DNA of 64,000 nucleotides from Hippopus hippopus (taxonomy: Eukaryota; Mollusca; Bivalvia; Cardiida; Cardiidae). The DNA is taken from assembly GCA_946811185.2 (NCBI GenBank), contig OX328113.1, forward strand, positions 434,001-498,000, given 5' to 3'. Below, piece after piece: positions 27,672 through 40,883 of the stretch. The notes below the pieces were generated by a model, which did no database searches, was not told the DNA's origin, and was given only the letters and a program-made list of their open reading frames with translations. Within the stretch, counting starts at the first letter, position 1, and every line of letters begins with the position of its first letter. The position numbers were made by a program, and so were the translations under genes.

Positions 27672-27815
27672 TGGGCGACTTGTCTTCAGTATGGGGCGAG
27701 TTGTCTCTAGTTTGGGGCGAGTTGTCTTCAGTATGGGGCGACTTGTCTTGGAGCGAGATTTTTGTGGGGCGACTTGTCCTGGGGCGAGTTGTCTTCAGTA
27801 TGGGGCGAGTTGTCT
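27672..27815. repeat. GGGGCGAGTTGTC minisatellite
   Basis: Seven or so imperfect copies of a unit of about 20 bp reading GGGGCGAGTTGTCTTCAGTAT, with C/G alternation at one position (GCGACTTG versus GCGAGTTG). Confidence 0.85.
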
Positions 27816-27839
27816 GTCATTCCGAGGAAGACAGCAAAT

Positions 27840-30800
27840 AGCCAATGATAATTGGCAATAACCGTGTTTCTGTAGATAATACAGGATGCCAATATCGAAA
27901 TATTACATAGAGTTCAGTAGACTTACTTATTATTATGTCCCCAGGAGCCGATATGGCTTCCACTTGTTCCCGAGCTAGCCTTCCCGCTTGAAAAGTATTG
28001 TCCAATTTTGATTGGTTGAAATATGCAAGAAGTAAAAGGTGAAGGGTCAGAATGAAATTATCAAAGGACTGGTAGTCCTTCAACCTTGAACACGGGTTGC
28101 ATTACCGTTGTCTGCGCATGTCATATTCTTGTATTTGTAGAATGCCATCTAGCGGGAGATAATGATTGTATAACTCGAATAAATTGACCTGAAAATGACC
28201 TTTATGCAAAGAAAAATTAAAGAAAGAGTGAATATTTTTATCATCGGGTATAATTACGCTACAGAAATTCTGTTAACAATAAATGTCAGCTTTGACCCCT
28301 ACTGTGCCATAGTCAAAACATAAGAGCTTTTGCGGATGACATAGATCAAGATCAGACAGCACAGAAAGTGCATCCTAGATCTCTGTCACCCGCTACGAAT
28401 TATCAATTAAGACCAACAAAATCATGTTTATTTCAAGTATTTTAAGTATTCTTTAAAGACACAATAAATCTATTAGCCGCCTACATGTAGCGATGTTACC
28501 AAATGTTGATTTAAAGACTTTTAACTATGTAAATAATAGTTTTTAATCCCGTAAGTTGCACAAGTTATAAGGAATTTAACCATAATAAGTAAATATAGTG
28601 AAAGAGAGTGTGAATTGTGATTGAAATTGTGAATGGACAACCTAAGTGAATATTAGTAATTGTCAATAATAGTGTTTTAATGGGGTAAACCCAAAATACC
28701 AACAGACGAAATCAAGATTAAAAAGGGCCACTAGAAGCGCACAGCTTATGTACATGGGCATGCACATCAGGCCTCTATAACTTTATGAGCTATATAAACT
28801 ATGAAGAGTTGAAATACTTTCACATAGTTCCGCATTAACGACGTATATGACAACTTTTTCTAACGGACAGATTTTTTTTAAAACTTTGCACGTGCAAAGC
28901 TCATGTCTCTAGGAAATTACAGTAAAACAGATTAGAGCCATTGTGCTCGTTTCTGAGAAACAAGCCTTTGAAAAAGTTATCTACAGTTCCAAAGCTCAAC
29001 TTACATTGGATATTAAGTGTTTTTCTTTATTATTAGTCAATTACACAGGAAAATTACAGGAAAAATGTACAAATAAACATCATTTTAATAAAAATTCATA
29101 TATTTTTACACATTTCTTTTTCAAAAGCCAGGTTTTGAGCATGGTAAATGTACAAATATGCATGAAACAAGCTTGCATGAACAATCAAATTTAATAAAAT
29201 ATTAACTAGCTATTAGCATGATCTATTTTTGTGTATTCATTTAACAGAACTATTTTAGTGGTGATTTACTGTAGATACTTTTGTTAGTTTTCTTGAAAGA
29301 GAAGTAATGATTATCTCCCTTTGTAATGAGAATATAGTGTTTTTAGATTTATAAATGATAATTCTAAGATGGGGGAAAAAAAGAAGAAGTGGCTAGGTTT
29401 AAGTAGTACCTTAAATCTCATTTTTAATCATAGCAAGTTTTGTAGGATAATATTATTGTGGAAATAGCTGTTTTCCATTAGGGGTCTAATAGTCTACTTT
29501 AATTCTAGTGTATTAGCTCCTAATAATAAACCTACTAAATCTGCGAATATTCAAAACAACAATGACGTCATGAATTTGTGTCATTTTTCGTAATCATCGA
29601 ACAGTTTTACTGCACTATGAATTTATATGAATGAAATTGAATTATAAGGAATGAAGAGAATCTTTTTTGTTGTCATGGGGGTATAAAAAAAAATAATCAC
29701 ACTTTTACGTAAAACTGCTTTCCTTCCTTCCTTAAAAAAAAAAAACATTCTGGTCCGCAAATGAAATATAGTATATGATAAAATACAAACAAGTATGGTA
29801 AATAAATATACACTAGCCGTTTTTGTTGTATCACATGAAAACACTATTTTCGTGGAAACTTTATGCAGACATGAGCTATTTTCATACCAGGGGTGATATT
29901 TTCACAGCGAGAAAGCAGATACTTTTACTGTATTCTTTAGCGCTTTGTACAGATCCCAAAATTACGTTGATTGAATAGAAAAAGAAGTGCTCACGTCCTT
30001 TGAGCCCTACTTTTTCTTGGAGGAAAATACTTAGAATCTATTGCTATTTTAGTAACGACATACAGCTATTTTCCTGATGGAGTTGCTTTAGTAGAACTGA
30101 GCTCTAGAAAATAATGGGTATCTCATGAACAATCAGTTTCATTTTTATTGAGATTTACTTATACATCGGCGATAAGATATTAAAAAAAAAAACTTTTAAC
30201 AAATATAAAACAGAGGCATTAAAAAGCTATTTTCATTGGGAAGAGATACCATCAATGATATCAGTACTGAATATAAGGTTCACACTGTCGAGTCAGTTTC
30301 CATTTGAATTGAACTGAATATTATTATACACAAAACAGTTATAGTTGATAGTGGAAGAAGGAAGTAGGGACTTTTTTGGCTAAAGGAAGTTATTTTCGCT
30401 AGGAGAAGTTATTTTTGTCCAGTCGAGGTAGTTTTGCAGATAAGTCCTGAAAATAGATGTTTTGTACACTGTAGATAAACTAGAAAGCGTGTGGAACTTC
30501 ACACATGTCTGCTTTTCAATTGTGAACGCAAGGCCATTTAGTTGATAAGTTATATCCTATTAAAAAAATCGCATACATATTAAAAAAATAATATTATATG
30601 CCATATGAAAAGCTATTTTCGTAGAAGGAAAGCTATTTTCGCGAAAATTTTCGGTTTCTAGTCATACCAGTCGTTAAGCCCATCTTCCAATATTAGAGAA
30701 AATTCGAATGATATTTTGCCGGCCAGTGAAAGTGATTTGATGAAACGTATCAGCTTAAACATATTTTCAAAATTTGTCGTATTACATGTATGATTAAATG

Positions 30801-31990
30801 TAATGAAATAATATAACGCTGACGAATCACGATTCATTTAAAAACTGAGAGTGCATAATGCTGACAGTTTCACACTTGATATACACATAATTGCGAACAA
30901 GTAAGGGGACGAGTTGCACGTCGCGACGCTAGACTGGTTTACAGATGATCGATTTCTTTTCGTGGTTTGTATCTGAGCTTGTGTAAGCCATTCAGCAATC
31001 ATGGCGTCATAAGTGAAGTTCTAGAGGGGAAAAAATATGAAATTTTCAACAAAACAATAAGGGAGATCCGGTCAGATGAGGTATTTTTTTTATGTACGTT
31101 TAGACATTATTATTCTGAAACTCGCTAGAGGGATGAAACACAGAGTTATGGTAAACGCATGAACACGTTTTCGTTGAAAGTTATCTAACTGTAGAGTGAA
31201 GGTGGGGAAAAACAAATCTTAACTTGTCCAAGTCGAACAGGTTTGCAAACGACAAATAAAATGTCTCAAATAATTGGATTTGTACATGGAAGCGTAGAAA
31301 GCATTGTAGGAACAGGTTAACACAAATTTTCTCCTTTCCTCAATGTTTTCAAAAGCCTTCTTCCTCAGGCTTGAGAACACACGAAGTTATTTGGTAGGAT
31401 CGTCCTTGCTGGTATAGCCACGACATGTTGGTTCACGGTACATATTGCTTCGAGGTAATCAGTATTTTTCCGTCATAACAACAATAAGCGCCCTCGAACG
31501 GCTTGTCTGGTCTCTATTTTGATTGAAAATACCTTGAACTGGACATTTCTGTACCTCGACCAACTTCACTTTTTAAAATAAAAGATTAGAATGGAAGAAA
31601 AATATACTGGAAGTGAAAACGATGTCATCGGCAACTACATGCTTAACACTATTTACCCCACCCTGTAAAATCCTTCATTACAAGCACTTTTACTTCAAAA
31701 CATGCAAGATGACGTATTTAGATCATCTTTTAGGTCATGTGGCAATATTTTCTGATCATGTTACTGCAAATTGGCGCCAAATATATCGAGTTGGATTGAT
31801 TTTTTTATGAAAACCAACGAAGTCACATGCATCAATTTCAGAATGGCACCTGGACAGTGGTGAAAGTCAAGGTTGATTTTCTTTCAAATGTTTAAATGAA
31901 ACTGCATCATATTTTCTATGACGCTAACTAAATGATGAAATTAGAAAACTATTTGGTGGTTTATTCTATACTCTGTTAAAATTTTGACTT
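27840..31990. other. Long stretch without recognised genes
   Basis: Mostly A/T-rich DNA. It holds a diverged GATCAGACAGCAC hairpin near 28340-28380. A segment at 29500-29720 recurs near 44470-44720. Many AGCTATTTTC-type words lie between 29830 and 30650 without clear periodicity, and a partial TTAA-MITE lies at about 31236-31400. Confidence 0.4.
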
Positions 31991-32047
31991 TTTTTTTATC
32001 GGACCGTAATTACCGTGAACCAACAAACCGCAAGGCTACCACAGTTC

Positions 32048-32271
32048 TTAACTCTTTACCACACGACAAAGTTTTAGACTGGTCAAGATTGAAAGTACTT
32101 GCAGGCGACAAATGTGACACAAAAATTGAAATTTGTTACCAGCAGGATAGAAAACATTGTGGGAAGAGGAGAAAACGCCGGTTACCAGCATTTTCTCCTT
32201 TTCCCACAATGTTTTCAAAAGGCTTCTATCTCGGCATCGTAAAAATCAGGGATTGTTTGGTAAAGGGTTAA
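32048..32271. mobile_element. TTAA hairpin MITE, intact copy
   Basis: 224 bp, TTAA at both ends, ends CTCTTTACCACACGACAAA and TTTGGTAAAGGGTTAA, with the central hairpin around CGGTTACCAGC. Confidence 0.85.
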
Positions 32272-32491
32272 TTTCTCCGAAACTTTACTACAAGAGCGAG
32301 AACTGGAATACATTATTTTCCAACTGATAAAATGTTGCACATAAAGTTACAATAAATGTTGCCTTTAAAGCCATTTTTTAGTCATGTTTTTCAGAAAAAA
32401 ATATTTAGGTCAAGCTACCTTGTTGTATAGATCAAAGATCAGACTGCACGTTCTTTGAAGTCCGATATCTATCTACACCGTCCGCAAAGAC

Positions 32492-32709
32492 TTGAACCCT
32501 TTACCACATTTTAACGACCCTGGGAAAGAAAGCTTTTGAAAAGCATGTAGAAAAATGGAGAAAAAATCTGGAAACCAGCATTTCCCTCTTTCACCACATT
32601 ATTTCTACCCTTCGATGAACAGATTTCAAATATGGCTCACTTTTTCCGTTGTCTGCAAATGCTTTGAATTTGGACATGTTTAAAATTTTGTAGTTTGGTA
32701 TAGAGTTAA
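32492..32709. mobile_element. TTAA hairpin MITE, diverged copy
   Basis: The left end TGAACCCTTTACCACA has lost the exact TTAA; the right end GGTATAGAGTTAA is kept. The palindrome has several mismatches. Confidence 0.7.
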
Positions 32710-34213
32710 AAAATGTCATCCTGCCCATGGGCAGTGAACGATTAAATACAACCATAAACATTTAACTTTCCATCCGTAAAGATTTCACACCAGTTGTGTA
32801 TCCACACAATGAATGTTTGCAGTAAAGTTTGCATTAGGGGTATGACGTGACATGCCAATAATTGAAAGCTAGAGGGTTGTAAGTGCAAGTGCTTGTCGTA
32901 TACATTTACAACTGTTTCGCTCGAAGAATTTACACTTGGTTATGGGCTGACCTCCAATCAAAACTAAACAATCACGAAATAAACCAGTATCTCGCCTGCC
33001 TTATATGCTCTGATACAGCCCTTTCGCGTATCGTAATGATTATTGCAAGAACACTCATGTATATTGTGTAGTCGGTAGCAAGAGAGTCATTCGGCTATTT
33101 TCTGAAAATTTTGTTGTGACTGAGATTCAAAAAAATGCATGATTTGATGCTAAAGTTAAATGGATTAATTACCAATAAATGAAGAAGAGAAACAAGATTT
33201 TGTATTCTACAATGCTTTATTTTTGTAATCATGGGGACAACACATGGCTTCAACCATTTCCCGCTAAGGAACAACTTTTCATGCTTCTGCAGAAGATGCA
33301 ATTAGAAAACGTGAAAAATGGCAAAACTGCATACAAAACAATGAAAAGTGGAGAAAGACTTAACCCTTACACTTCTTGAGAACTTAAGTTGCTGTAGCTG
33401 CCTCTGTAGATCAAGATCAGACTGTAGACTAAATGTCATGTCTGATCTCTGATCGTAATCTTCTCGGTCTGCTGTCAAGAGGTATATTTCTTACACAAAA
33501 AAATAACTCAGTGCCCCATTTTGTGTGTGTAATTTCAAGACTCAGAATTACTGTTGGTTGACTCGACTCTCCAAGGTTTCATGTACATGACGGTTTTACG
33601 CATGATGTACAATTGTGCGTTCACCATGCAGCAGATCATTCTATTTGGAGTATTTTTCAAAAATTGAAAGTCGGATGTTTTAGGAAATATTTTTTAGTCC
33701 AGGTTTTTAAAACTATAATGTCAATGTGACCAGAGAAATTAGAATGTTAATCCTTTTCCACACATTTCCTAGCTTTAAACAACTTTTAGGAAAAAGTGAT
33801 GTTGAAAACAGTGTGGAAGAATGAAATTTACTTCATACTCTGCCTGGTTTTTAACTATCAAATGGGGAACTTGTGCCAGTATGTCAGGTAACCATTAAAA
33901 TGTGACGCGTCACGCGAAAATGGACAATCTGAGAATTCAATACATTCGCAAGTCCGCGCTGTTTGACCATGGTAGACACTTTTCGCAGTTCCCAGATGGT
34001 CCCTTTTTGGGTGATGGGTCACAAATATATTTGACACAATTGTGCACTTTTTTTGCTCAGAATTTTTACTGAAAATCCAATATATGTCTAAAAGCACATG
34101 CAGCTGAGTGTTGGCACCCGCACATAGTGCTCTGTACCATTGATATGGAAAATTTAATGGAAGAATGTGAGATAATGTTACATGGTACTGACTTTGTGTA
34201 TTTCATATTACAG
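32710..34213. other. No recognised gene
   Basis: Only short open frames occur. A diverged GATCAGACTG hairpin lies near 33405-33465. No exon with similarity I recognise is visible before the first MYCBP2-like exon. Confidence 0.35.
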
Positions 34214-34509
34214 TGCCCCGCAAGACGGAAAACAACATCAACAGAACAATAAGAACCTTGCGAAGTTACAGGCCAGGAAAAATACAATTGATATTGTCAG
34301 TGCAATATGACGTGTGGCCAATGACTTGCTGATACGGGCACAGAATATTAAACCTCCAACTGTGAAAGAAACAGTGAGAGAGTCACAGCTTTTCTCATCC
34401 CTCCTGCCTCTATGTTTGGCTTACATTGGCCCAGTTGCTTCTCAGGATCCCAGAGTAAATAGTTACTGTTAATGATGTGATTCTGTTCCTTGTATGGCTC
34501 ATTTTTCAG

Positions 34510-34745
34510 CTGCTTTTTACACACTAGAAGGGTCGTGTTATGTTACGGCTCAGGTTGTCCGTCCATCTCTCCGTCCATCTGCCTGTCGGAGAGACAATTT
34601 CTTGTGTGCCCAACTCCTCCTACAGTTTCCATCGGAATAAGTTCAAACTTACCACAATGAATCTCTATGATGTCTAGTTGTGCATGTTGCTTTTAAAATC
34701 TGGATATCTGTAGGCGTTCTAGATTTTAACCCGTTTCACTAACAA
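34510..34745. repeat. Host repeat pair, copy 1
   Basis: A segment with GAAGGGTCGTGTTATGTTA and AAGTTCAAACTTACCACAATG recurs at 35088-35300. The two copies flank the TTAA-MITE copy at 34811-35035. It lies in an intron of the MYCBP2-like pseudogene. Confidence 0.7.
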
Positions 34746-34810
34746 GCCGGTTTGGGTGTATATGCGCCTCTTTTTCTCTTTTTCCCGCATTGATTTCAAA
34801 AGAGCACCTC

Positions 34811-35035
34811 TCAACCCTTTGCCAAGTTTTAACAACCCTAGGAAAGAAGCCTTTTGAAAATACTGTGGGAAAAGGAGAAAATGCTGGTCACCACTGGTGA
34901 CCAGCATTTTCTCCTTTTCCCATGTTTCTACCCTATAAAAGTAAAATTGCGCCATTTGAGCAACATTGAAATTGTCTTCTGTAAATCCTTTCAATTTGGA
35001 TGAGGCTAAAATTTGGTCGTCTGGTAAAGGAGTAA
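34811..35035. mobile_element. TTAA hairpin MITE, diverged copy
   Basis: The full block order with ends TCAACCCTTTGCC and TCTGGTAAAGGAGTAA. The palindrome centre is expanded by a duplicated CACTGGTGACCAGC-like stretch. Confidence 0.7.
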
Positions 35036-35087
35036 GGCTGTTAAAAACACTGGATCATTTGGTAAATGGTTAATATATGACTTTTTA

Positions 35088-35300
35088 TACGCCTGAAGGG
35101 TCGTATTATGTTATGGCCCCTGTCGTCTGTCTGTCTGTCCATTAGCATTTTCTTGTGTGCAAAACTCTTCCTACAGTTTTCAAACAAGTTCAAACTTACC
35201 ACAATGAATCTCTGTGATTTGTAGTTCTGCATGTGACTTTTAAAATTTGGATATCTGCAGGGGTTCTAGAGTGTAAGCCATTTTTACTGACAAGCCCCTT
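35088..35300. repeat. Host repeat pair, copy 2
   Basis: Second copy of the segment at 34510-34745, with a CTGT microsatellite in its first third. Confidence 0.7.
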
Positions 35301-35971
35301 CTGGTATGTATGGGCCACTTTGCAAAGCTCTTGTTGTTGAACAAGGAACATTTGCTTGTAACTATAAGTCACTTCAGCAGCTTTTCTTCCCATGATATGT
35401 TCCATATGTTTGAAAGATGAATACTTAAGACAGGTTCCCTGCTTTATACAAATTCAGTTCAACATTTTTGCTTTCTATTGGAGCTCAACATACCCTTGCT
35501 CAGTGCAGTTAGCTTGCCTAATAGAGTTGGCCACTAAGGAAGGTTTAACTGTTTTATCAATTTGCTGCACTATCATTGAAATTATATAATATGTTGATAT
35601 TTCACTAATGGAAATTTTTTTTTTTTTTGTTCTTACAATTTCTCCTAAATTATTGTTTGAATTTTTACATGCCATTCAGCTCATAATTTTTTTTCTGTAT
35701 TTGCTCTTCATACAATTATGCATAACTTGTTGGTATTACTATATAGGGTGCTGAGCAAGTGTTGGGCTTGATTCAAGAGATTCTCCCATCTGTAGCCAGT
35801 CTTATCAACCAGATTTACCTACCACCACTGCCAAAGTCTGAGTTGGAAGTGACAAATGGTGGAACCACGTCACAGCATTATGCAGTACTGGAGAGTGATC
35901 ATCCCTACAAACCAGCCACCATGGCCAACTACAAGGTTTGCAGCATGTTTAGTCTTACAATTACATTATGA

Positions 35972-36245
35972 AGCATGCTCTGGCAAAAGGGGGCTTAATG
36001 CATCTCCGTGAACTGTCATAGCAACAAAGTCATCACATAAATAGGGATCCATGACATCGCCCTAGTCTAATGAAAAACTGAATCTGGAGGAAGAGTGGTC
36101 CTTTGACATGCAGAAAATTGACTGATAGCAAAAAGTTTTGCCCAGGTCAGCCTGCGCAGAGTGCGCAGGCTGACCTGGGTCACTGGGTCAATACTTTTCA
36201 CAGATGTATTAAGCCCTCTTTTCACAGAGCATGGCTCATATCAAT
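35972..36245. mobile_element. MITE with CCTGCGCAG core
   Basis: Inverted ends CATGCTCTGGCAAAAGGGGG and the opposite AGAGCATGGCTCATA, with the central palindrome AGGTCAGCCTGCGCAGAGTG continuing to its complement. Confidence 0.75.
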
Positions 36246-36520
36246 TGTAACTTTAAAAAAAGGAATATGGGTGCATAGACAAAATATAGATGCATGTAAA
36301 ATTACTACTGCAGTTGGACATTATTAAATTGTTTTATATCAAGTATCTACAATTTCATGGGACAACCCTTGTATTTCACTTATTACTGGTTGAAATCAGC
36401 CAAAACCATATATTAATATCACATAATGTCTATTATGGACATGACTGTGTAAGGTCAGAAAATTCTAAAATGGCTGTATTGCACTGAAGACAAGGGTATG
36501 GTACTTATGTGATAGATAGA

Positions 36521-36661
36521 GGTAATTACACGGCTGATGAGGGCAGGAGAGTGATATCAGCCCGCCACCTCGATATCTGCCCCGAGGGCTGTAGCCCGAG
36601 GGCAGATTTCGAGGTGGCGGGCCGATATCACTCTCCGGCCCTCATCAGCCGTGTAATAACC
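36521..36661. mobile_element. Near-perfect 70-bp-arm hairpin
   Basis: Two arms of about 70 bp, starting GGTAATTACACGGCTGATGA and ending TCATCAGCCGTGTAATAACC, are separated by about 2 bp and differ at only a few positions. G/C-rich inner arms are unlike the surroundings. Probably a hairpin MITE core; outer boundaries are not visible. Confidence 0.8.
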
Positions 36662-37956
36662 TGTTTATTATATTCATGGATCATTTGCTCGAGTTTTTCC
36701 TATATCTAACATATTTAAAAACTTAATAAAGAGAAATTCTAGTCTTCATTCGATATACCTATTTTCCGTGGGTAAAGGTCACGTTCATGACGTAATCATG
36801 CATCATTCATCATCACTATCGCAGCTGCATGTACAGTACAAGATGTTTTAAATAAACAGTTCTTCATCTTTATTCACAGTTTAAAAGGTGCTGATGTTTT
36901 TTTTTTTTCAAGCCAAATTTAGTATGATTCGGATTATAAATTAGAAACAGGATAAATAGAACAGATGGTTGGTGCTTTGAATTTGGAAAGTTTCGCGGGC
37001 TCAGTTCCGCAGGCACAACGGATAAAATTTGTAGATCTACTAGCCTATAGACACTACGCCTTGCCCAATAAACTTACCCAATCCAACACAACAACAAATT
37101 ATTTTTCTATTTATCATGTCTTCGCTAGTTTTGAAGTTCAATGAATATTTGTTGTTCTGAAGATTTGTCCGATAGCGGTTGACAGACTGATTCAGCCATT
37201 TTCTTGTTCAAATGGGATGTTCCGAGAACGTTAGTTTACGAGCGAGTGTTCTGTTGCTATAGATTTAGAACAAATATCTTGCCAACGGGCAGGATATCAG
37301 ATATCAGCCCGTTGCCAGTCATATCTGCCCTCTCGCGACACTGATATTACACCATTTTCAGCAGAAAATGTTTACTATTATTAGTAACAGAATGTAATAA
37401 ATGTATGAATTGACATAAGTTGACATTTAAGATATCTTGTGTTTGCTTCAGGTAACCTTTCCAGAGGCAGTGAAGTGGATGGTGATTGAGTTTAATCCCC
37501 AATGTAGCACAGCTCAGGCTGAGGACACTTTACAGCTCTTTGTTCCAGACTTACACAGACCTGAGATGGTTCCCCAGGCAACCTTTGCCAGGCACATCTG
37601 AAGATCAGGAACCAGCCAAAGTGGTTTATTGGCCAATTCTTAAAAAGTTCTTTGGTACAAGCACTTAGCCTAAAGCCTCAGTTGTAATACCAGGTAAAGG
37701 GTCTTTGATCTCCAATTACATTTTCCTAAATTTCAGATTATTAATGTACAGGTATAACATGTAACATGTCTGGAATTTTATCTGAGTTGCCATTGGCTCT
37801 TCAGATAAAACACCTACATTTGGTTGGTGTCTTGGAAAGGGAAAAATTTATCAAACAATCTACATGTATTCTCTGTATCTGTGAACCTTTCAGTTAATGA
37901 TAGACTGCAGATTAATTCTCATCTGAATCACAGGTTTCTTCAACATCTTTCTTTTG

Positions 37957-38160
37957 ACCGTTTACCATACAACCAAGTTTTATCAAAACAGGAAAGTGAA
38001 ACAGCTTCTAACAACATTGGTTACCAGCTTTTTTTCCTTTTACAACGTTCTCTCCTTTATCAAAGACAGAAATCATTATTTTAGCTACAACTAATTTGTC
38101 ATCTACAAGTGTTTTTAAATTTGGTCAGGTCAAAAGTTTTGCTGTTTGGTAAAAAGTTGA
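37957..38160. mobile_element. TTAA hairpin MITE, diverged copy
   Basis: Ends TTGACCGTTTACCATACAAC and CTGTTTGGTAAAAAGTTGA keep the family pattern, but the hairpin is largely decayed. Confidence 0.6.
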
Positions 38161-38197
38161 GCAAATATGGTTTGAGAGGAAAGCAATCTACAACTCA

Positions 38198-38415
38198 TTA
38201 ACTCTGTACCAAACAAGAAAATTTCATTCTCATCCAAATCCAAAGCATTTGCAGATATACCTCAAATGGTGGTATTTGTCTATGTAAGAGGTTGAAAACA
38301 TTGTGGGAAAAAGAGAAAATGCTGTTAACTAGCATTTTCTCCTTTTTCCCATAATGTTTTCCAAAGGTTTTTTCTCAGGGTTGTAAACAATTGACTTTTT
38401 TTGGTAAAGGGTCAA
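38198..38415. mobile_element. TTAA hairpin MITE, nearly intact copy
   Basis: The left end TTAACTCTGTACCAAAC is intact and the right end GGTAAAGGGTCAA is mutated. The central palindrome is nearly complete. It lies just upstream of the MYCBP2-like exon at 38441. Confidence 0.75.
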
Positions 38416-38654
38416 TGTTATTTTGTTTTTTTTACCGCAGGTAATGAAGTCATATTTTCCTTGGAGACAGCCTCTGACTATGTGAAAGATGAAAAAGCCT
38501 GTTTCTTTAGGTTCAAATGTTTTATCATTGGCTACAAATGGAAATCTACCACAGATGTAAGTGAGGGTTTTTTGTTGCTACATTTTTAAAATAGCAAAAC
38601 TATCGACCCCAAATTAAGGGCTTTTACAGGTGAGAAAAATTTGGCTTATATCTT

Positions 38655-38870
38655 TATGAAACAACAAAAATTTAGACCGACTCAAATTACATGCTTATCC
38701 AGACAACATGTAGCTCATAGGATGATTGTTGTCTTTGAAAGGTGAGAAACATTGTGGGAAAAGGAAAAAAACACTGGTTACCAGGATTTTTTCCTTTTCC
38801 CACAATGTTTTAAAAATACCTCTTCTTGGGGTTTGTTTAAACACACGATTGTTTGGTAAAGGTTTAATCC
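38655..38870. mobile_element. TTAA hairpin MITE, diverged copy
   Basis: A reversed copy ending GATTGTTTGGTAAAGGTTTAA, directly adjoining the next copy at 38885. Confidence 0.65.
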
Positions 38871-38884
38871 TTTACCAAACAGCG

Positions 38885-39096
38885 TTAACCCTTTACCAAA
38901 CAATCCCTGGTTTTTACGACCCTGAGATAGAAGCCCTTTGAAAACATAGTGGGAAAAGGAGAACATGCTGGTAACCAGCATTTTCTCCTTGTCCCACAAT
39001 GTTTTCTACTCTACTGGAAACAAATTTTAATTTTGTCGTCTGCAAGTGCTTTCAATTTGGACAAATCTAAAATTCTGTTGTTTGGTAAAGAGTTAA
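38885..39096. mobile_element. TTAA hairpin MITE, intact copy
   Basis: 212 bp bounded by TTAA, ends CCCTTTACCAAACAATCCC and TGTTTGGTAAAGAGTTAA, with the central hairpin. Confidence 0.85.
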
Positions 39097-39580
39097 GTTT
39101 TGACAACCATGAAGAAGACTGGTTTTGAAAACATTGAGGGTTAAGTAGAAAATCCTGGTCACCAGCATCTCCTGTATCCACAATATTTATTTAATACACT
39201 TTCAAAGACAAATCTCTATTATTTAGCCTCATTCAATTTTGGTTTGCAAATACTTTCAATTTGGACAAGGTAAATGTTTTGCTGTATTACAGAGTTAAAT
39301 GATGGGATGATGCTCTTGAAAAGATGGAAAAACCTTGTGGGAGAAGAGGGAAAAAAATGTTTATTGGCAGTCTTTGTCTTTCAGCAGACCACTTATAAGA
39401 GCATTTATGCAGTCTTTTTGTCACAGTGATTTTAAATTGTATTTATTGTGTATCAAAGCTTGATTCACGTTAAACATCCATATTCTACGGTAATGTTTTC
39501 AAATTTGTGGCTCACAAATTTGTTTGAGGACGTTATGATCAAACTCTATAAAAACCAACAAAATACCAGACTAATGCAAA

Positions 39581-39809
39581 TTAACTCTTTACCTAACAAT
39601 CCTGACTTTTAACGACCCTGAGAAAGAGGCCTTTTGAAAACATTGTGGGAAAAGGAGAAAATGCTGGTAACCAGCATTTTCTCCTTTTTCCACAATGTTT
39701 TCTGTACTTCCCAAAACAAATTTCAGTATTTGAGTCACATTTATTTTGTCGTCTGCAAATGCTTTCAATATGGAACAGTACAAAATTTTGTCATTTGGTA
39801 AAGAGTTAA
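39581..39809. mobile_element. TTAA hairpin MITE, intact copy
   Basis: 229 bp bounded by TTAA. The palindrome runs from about 39637 to 39702 with almost no mismatches. Confidence 0.88.
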
Positions 39810-39823
39810 AAGCATTATTTTAC

Positions 39824-39937
39824 CTGTGGGTACTGTGGAAGAGCAAGGTGAGGATGTGGACTTAGTGGAGGAGGGGACACAGCTGGTGGGTTGATATACA
39901 TGTTGTTGTATGCGTTTGTGGTAGAATAATAGTTTGC
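39824..39937 (-). CDS. Candidate proline-rich exon
   Basis: A 38-codon open stretch on minus between an AG (after CTCTGAA) and a GTAAAA donor encodes YINPPAVSPPPLSPHPHLAL near its end. The composition is protein-like, but I know no homologue, and it lies on the opposite strand inside the MYCBP2-like pseudogene. Treat as a candidate only. Confidence 0.25.
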
Positions 39938-40258
39938 CTTTCAGAGCTGACAAAGCTTTGTTAAACCCTGAATGTTGTTGTGTGTATACCAAAAATCAGC
40001 CTGTCTGTCCTTCTGTCTGTCTGTCTCTGAACATGCATTTTGATATACTTTTGTTGTAAACCTCTCCTTCAGTTTTTCTGTCAAATGGTAAATTTTCCAA
40101 ATTTATAGAATTTTTATTTACTTATAAACTTAAAAGTGTAGTGACAGAACTTATTACACTGTAATTCTTTTGTAGAAACCTATGTGTATGCCTATTAAAA
40201 GCTAGAGAATGTTTATACATGAAAAGCCATACTTGATCCTTTTTGTGTGGAAGAAAAA

Positions 40259-40502
40259 TGTATGAGCCATGCTTTGTGAAAAGGGGATTTAATTCATCTG
40301 CAAAGAGTATCCACAGTCCTCACAGGGAGACATGAGTCAAAACTTCTCCTTTTTGTAAATTTTCTGCATGTCAATGGACCATTCTACCTGATTAATCTAT
40401 TTGTTGTTCGACAAAAACAGTTCCATGGATCCACTATTATGTGATGACTTGCTTGGCATAATACATCATGGCTATGCGTTATTATACCCCCTTTTGCTAC
40501 AG
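40259..40502. mobile_element. MITE with TGAGCCATGCT ends
   Basis: Starts ATGAGCCATGCTTTGTGAAA and ends near TATACCCCCTTTTGCTACA. Same family as 35972-36245, with a decayed core. Confidence 0.65.
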
Positions 40503-40883
40503 TGAGTTTCTTATATAAATCTTTGTAAATTAATTTTTATCTTCCAGGTATTTAATGCCCATTCACAGTTACTTGGGAAAGGGTTTGCCCTCTCCAGACC
40601 CCCAAACATAAACCATGCTGTGGAGGGAAATCTACCATTCTGCTGGCAGGGTAATGAGAGATAATTTCTGAAAGACTTTGTCTCATGTACAATGGGCACT
40701 AGTGGTGGAAGACTGGCAAGGTAGTGTAGACACATAGAAATAAAAGATGAAAACTTCAGCCCCTTAGGATTCCTAGGACAAATTTGCTAGCTTTTACGTA
40801 GATCAAGCTAAGACTGCAATGAGCATTGAAAAATGTGTAAGAAATACTCCAACCAGCCACAATGCAATATCTTTGTCATTTTT

